From Methanobacterium sp. Maddingley MBC34 (GTDB lineage: Archaea; Methanobacteriota; Methanobacteria; Methanobacteriales; Methanobacteriaceae), in the NCBI GenBank assembly GCA_000309865.1, contig AMGN01000075.1, positions 1 to 7,202 of the forward strand: 7,202 nucleotides of DNA. The letters are read 5' to 3'. The notes under the pieces were generated by a model. That model did not search any database, was not told the DNA's origin, and was given only the letters and a program-made list of their open reading frames with translations. The translations under genes were made by a program, and so were the position numbers. Positions 6,073 through 7,202 of the stretch are shown here, piece after piece. Position 1 is the first letter of the stretch, and every line of letters begins with the position of its first letter.

Positions 6073-6104
6073 ATATCGATATGAATATATAATCATATCG
6101 ATAT
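6073..6104 (-). promoter_or_regulatory. tupA promoter inside a ModE-like inverted repeat
   Basis: ATATCGATATGA (6073-6084) and its exact reverse complement TCATATCGATAT (6093-6104) flank an 8-bp centre that reads TTATATAT on the - strand, a good archaeal TATA box. Transcription would begin near 6062-6066, leaving a leader of about 25 bases that contains the ribosome-binding site. The arms contain ATCG and CGAT whose outer edges are 28 bp apart (6075-6102), the length of the published ModE consensus ATCG-N-TATATA-N6-TATATA-N-CGAT as I recall it. A dimer bound here would cover the TATA box and block TBP/TFB. No regulator gene is in the window. Confidence 0.7.
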
Positions 6105-6140
6105 TTGAATTTAACAAATTCTGATAGTTCAGGCAGATCT

Positions 6141-6191
6141 GCTATTTTTAAAGTTAAATAGGCTATATTAAGTTATTATGGGCTATTTTAA
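6141..6191. repeat. Three GGCTATnTTAA motifs at exact 20-bp spacing
   Basis: GCTATTTTTAA (6141-6151), GGCTATATTAA (6161-6171) and GGCTATTTTAA (6181-6191) begin in register every 20 bp (the first has T in place of the leading G). The array lies between the divergent tupA and mop promoters, with copies on the same face of the helix, as expected for a cooperatively bound regulator. Confidence 0.5.
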
Positions 6192-6195
6192 TCAG

Positions 6196-6220
6196 TATAA
6201 GATAGTATAACTCAATATAA
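6196..6220. repeat. Three TATAA elements at exact 10-bp spacing
   Basis: TATAA occurs at 6196-6200, 6206-6210 and 6216-6220. The array directly continues the 20-bp-periodic array. It may be phased flexible DNA, a cluster of TBP sites, or a further operator. Chance in very AT-rich DNA cannot be excluded. Confidence 0.35.
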
Positions 6221-6260
6221 AACATTTAGATTAATCATAAAATTTATTTGTATGTTTTTA

Positions 6261-6298
6261 CATATAAAATATTGATAAAAAATATCAGTTCGGGGTGA
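6261..6298 (+). promoter_or_regulatory. mop promoter and ribosome-binding site
   Basis: A TATAAAAT box at 6263-6270 suits a transcript start near 6290. GGGGTGA (6292-6298) is the ribosome-binding site and points to ATG-6304 as the start rather than the overlapping GTG at 6295. Between them, TGATA-N5-TATCA (6273-6287) is a short inverted repeat sharing the GATA/TATC steps of the tupA operator, so it may be a weak site for the same regulator (inference). Confidence 0.5.
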
Positions 6299-6303
6299 AA
6301 ATC

Positions 6304-6513
6304 ATGAAAATAAGTGCCAGAAATGGATTTAAAGGAAAAGTAGAGAAAGTAGAGGAAGGACCAATCACAGCCAATGTAAAAATAAAAATAGAGGTGCCAG
6401 CAGAGATTACAGCAGTGATAACCAAAGAATCTGTGGAAGACCTAAACATTAAAGTTGGAGATGAAGTGGTGGCAATTATAAAAGCCACAGAAGTAATGGT
6501 TGGTAAAGAATAA
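6304..6513 (+). CDS. mop: Molbindin (Mop/TOBE-domain molybdate/tungstate-binding protein)
   Basis: This is a 69-residue single Mop domain. SARNGFKGKVEKVEEGPITANVKIKIE (residues 4-30), then ITAVITKESVEDLNIKVGDEVVAIIKATEVMV (35-66), follow the molbindin pattern closely, including SARN at the start, the TAVITKESVE loop and the IKATEVM ending. Known molbindins are cytoplasmic hexamers that hold several molybdate or tungstate ions at subunit interfaces and act as a store or buffer. There is no DNA-binding domain, so this is not the regulator itself. It is transcribed away from tupABC across a shared intergenic region with repeat arrays, consistent with joint control of uptake and storage. The start at ATG-6304 was chosen for the GGGGTGA site five bases before it; GTG-6295 would lie inside that site. 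Confidence 0.92.
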   Translation: MKISARNGFKGKVEKVEEGPITANVKIKIEVPAEITAVITKESVEDLNIKVGDEVVAIIKATEVMVGKE

Positions 6514-6550
6514 TATTTCAATTCAACTTCACTTGAAAACCAACCTTATT

Positions 6551-6609
6551 TATTCTTTTTTTACTAGATATAACTTGAGTATACTCATCCAGTTAATTAG
6601 AGGCTAATT
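6551..6609 (+). terminator. mop terminator region
   Basis: A T7 tract at 6556-6562 follows mop by about 40 bases and is the probable terminator. Downstream lie a perfect 12-bp palindrome, TGAGTATACTCA (6576-6587), and a hairpin, AATTAG-AGG-CTAATT (6595-6609). T-rich sequence continues from 6645 to 6668 and would act as a back-up for + strand transcripts. No coding frame is credible between 6514 and 6840. Confidence 0.45.
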
Positions 6610-6674
6610 TCACAGTTTTTAAATATTAACTTAAAAATTTAATATTTTTATTTTTTTATTTTAATTTTGTGGCT

Positions 6675-6682
6675 AAAAAAAA
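6675..6682 (-). terminator. Second T8 terminator (copy A)
   Basis: Eight As on the + strand give T8 on the - strand, at the far end of duplication copy A. It would act as a back-up terminator for the polyferredoxin operon. Confidence 0.45.
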
Positions 6683-6739
6683 GAAGAGGGGAAGAAATTG
6701 AATTTTTTAATGTTGTGAAGTACTTGATATTCGTAGAGT

Positions 6740-6769
6740 TTAATCCTCCAGAAAAGATCCCAATTCATT
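6740..6769 (-). pseudogene. Decayed duplicate of the polyferredoxin C-terminus
   Basis: On the - strand this reads N-E-L-G-S-F-L-E-D-stop, against N-R-L-A-D-L-L-E-D-stop at the end of the intact gene: five of nine residues are identical and about 24 of 30 bases agree. An in-frame TAG at 6778-6776 closes the frame upstream, so no protein is made. It is a remnant produced by the tandem duplication or by loss of a second polyferredoxin gene. Confidence 0.6.
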
Positions 6770-6777
6770 GGGGGTCT

Positions 6778-6785
6778 AAAAAAAA
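6778..6785 (-). terminator. First T8 terminator of the polyferredoxin gene
   Basis: A T8 run on the - strand lies 56 bases after the stop codon. A weak stem, GAAATT (6797-6802) with AATTTC (6812-6817), lies before it on the transcript. Confidence 0.5.
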
Positions 6786-6840
6786 GAAAGGAGGAAGAAA
6801 TTGAATTTTTTAATTTCGTGAAATATTTGATATTTTAATG

Positions 6841-7202
6841 TTAATCCTCCAGAAGATCTGCCAATCTATTACTCCATGCTTTGGATTTAACATTTTCCAG
6901 GTTCATGTTTTTCCTTTTAAGGGTAATACCCTGTTGAGGGCAGGCTTTGGCACAGGCTCCGCACAGGATGCAGAAAGTTGGATTAATAACGGATTTACCT
7001 TCCACTATACTGATGGCATTGCAGGGACAAACATCGGCACAGGCATGACAGGAGTCGCCTTTACATGTGAAATCATCTCGAATGAAGATTTCTCCTTCAA
7101 ATGGTTTGGTAACTTCTGCAGCATCAACTGGGCACACTTCCTGGCACCATCCACATTTTATGCAGGTATCATTGTCCAGGATTATGTCTCCTTTGATCTC
7201 CG
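6841..7202 (-). CDS. Polyferredoxin, 3' end only (FwdF-like)
   Basis: Only the last 119 codons are inside the window; the frame is open through the edge. Three four-cysteine motifs are visible: CIKCGWCQEVCP (13-24), CKGDSCHACADVCPC (46-60, with a CxxxxC opening and an extra cysteine) and CILCGACAKACP (77-88). Each would help bind a [4Fe-4S] cluster, and the spacing is that of tandem ferredoxin units. The tail SKAWSNRLADLLED is charged and helical. In methanogens such proteins carry electrons in formylmethanofuran dehydrogenase (FwdF), F420-non-reducing hydrogenase (MvhB) or Eha/Ehb hydrogenases. The KPFEGE and CPCNAI stretches remind me most of FwdF, and a tungsten enzyme would suit the neighbouring tungstate locus, but this is not proven. 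It is the last gene of its operon, followed by duplicated T8 terminators. Confidence 0.8.
   Translation of the reverse strand, partial: EIKGDIILDNDTCIKCGWCQEVCPVDAAEVTKPFEGEIFIRDDFTCKGDSCHACADVCPCNAISIVEGKSVINPTFCILCGACAKACPQQGITLKRKNMNLENVKSKAWSNRLADLLED

Larger units (their letters stand above)
6673..6870 (-). repeat. Imperfect tandem duplication of the polyferredoxin 3' end and terminator
   Basis: Copy A (6673-6769) and copy B (6776-6870) align over nearly their whole length at an offset of 101-103 bp. Shared blocks include CT plus eight As, GGAAGAAATTGAATTTTTTAA, GTGAArTAyTTGATATT and TTAATCCTCCAGAA. Copy B contains the true last codons of the polyferredoxin gene; copy A contains a diverged version of them. 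The mismatches and small indels show that it is not a recent event. Confidence 0.8.

Noticed and set aside
6040..6117. Longer TupA starting at the ATG at 6117
   Set aside because: The extra 26 residues (polar and Tyr-rich) precede the signal segment and run through the TATA box and inverted repeat. The strong GAGGAG site supports 6039.
6141..6220. CRISPR-like array
   Set aside because: Units are 20 and 10 bp, there are no unique spacers of constant length and no cas genes; regulatory repeats explain it better.
6285..6521. 78-codon - strand open frame opposite mop
   Set aside because: It covers the molbindin gene, which has a clear family match, ribosome-binding site and promoter.
6514..6840. 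Hidden small gene or RNA in the gene-free stretch
   Set aside because: Frames are broken and no RNA family structure is visible. The stretch is explained by terminators of both neighbours and the tandem duplication.

Overview
The window looks like chromosomal DNA of a hydrogenotrophic methanogen of the order Methanobacteriales, most likely a mesophilic Methanobacterium-like archaeon. The support is threefold. Ribosome-binding sites follow the methanogen GGAGGTGATC pattern. Promoters look archaeal, with AT-rich TATA boxes, and transcription appears to end at T-tracts. The gene content also fits: a DUF2149 protein beside an archaeal MotA/TolQ/ExbB channel, a PKD surface protein, a tungstate transporter, a molbindin and a methanogen-type polyferredoxin. 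This assignment rests on gene content and was not checked by a database search.

Left part (about 1-2310, + strand): an envelope module of three genes. A secreted PKD-domain protein with a Gly-rich stalk and C-terminal membrane anchor (114-1118) is followed by an ExbB/TolQ/MotA-like channel subunit (1228-1869) and, 9 bases later, by a DUF2149 protein (1879-2232). The single membrane helix of the DUF2149 protein resembles the proton-carrying helix of ExbD. Together they look like an ion-driven device linked to a surface protein, in an organism without an outer membrane or TonB. A 14-bp perfect palindrome lies just before the channel gene, and an AT-rich hairpin with a T-tract follows the DUF2149 gene.

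Middle (about 2310-3322): three copies of a TTCATGT-type motif precede a stand-alone short homologue of the kinase-like part of TiaS (2451-3155). TiaS is the archaeal enzyme that agmatinylates tRNA-Ile2. This protein has no room for the RNA-binding tail of full-length TiaS, so its role is unknown. It converges with the transport operon.

Right-centre (3323-6513): a tungsten/molybdenum locus. tupA-tupB-tupC (substrate-binding protein, permease, ATPase) run on the - strand. A hairpin plus seven Ts (in the transcript, Us) between tupA and tupB may lower expression of the last two genes. The tupA TATA box sits inside a 32-bp inverted repeat whose spacing matches the classical ModE operator. On the other side, a 69-residue molbindin (Mop) is transcribed divergently. 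The intergenic space between them also carries a 20-bp-periodic motif array followed by three TATAA elements at exact 10-bp intervals.

Right end (6514-7202): a gene-free convergent region of about 330 bases, then the 3' end of a polyferredoxin gene on the - strand. It is possibly FwdF, a subunit of the tungsten enzyme formylmethanofuran dehydrogenase, which would make sense beside a tungstate transporter. The last codons of that gene and its T8 terminator are present twice, in an imperfect tandem duplication of about 100 bp. The outer copy carries a decayed, stop-terminated version of the C-terminus.
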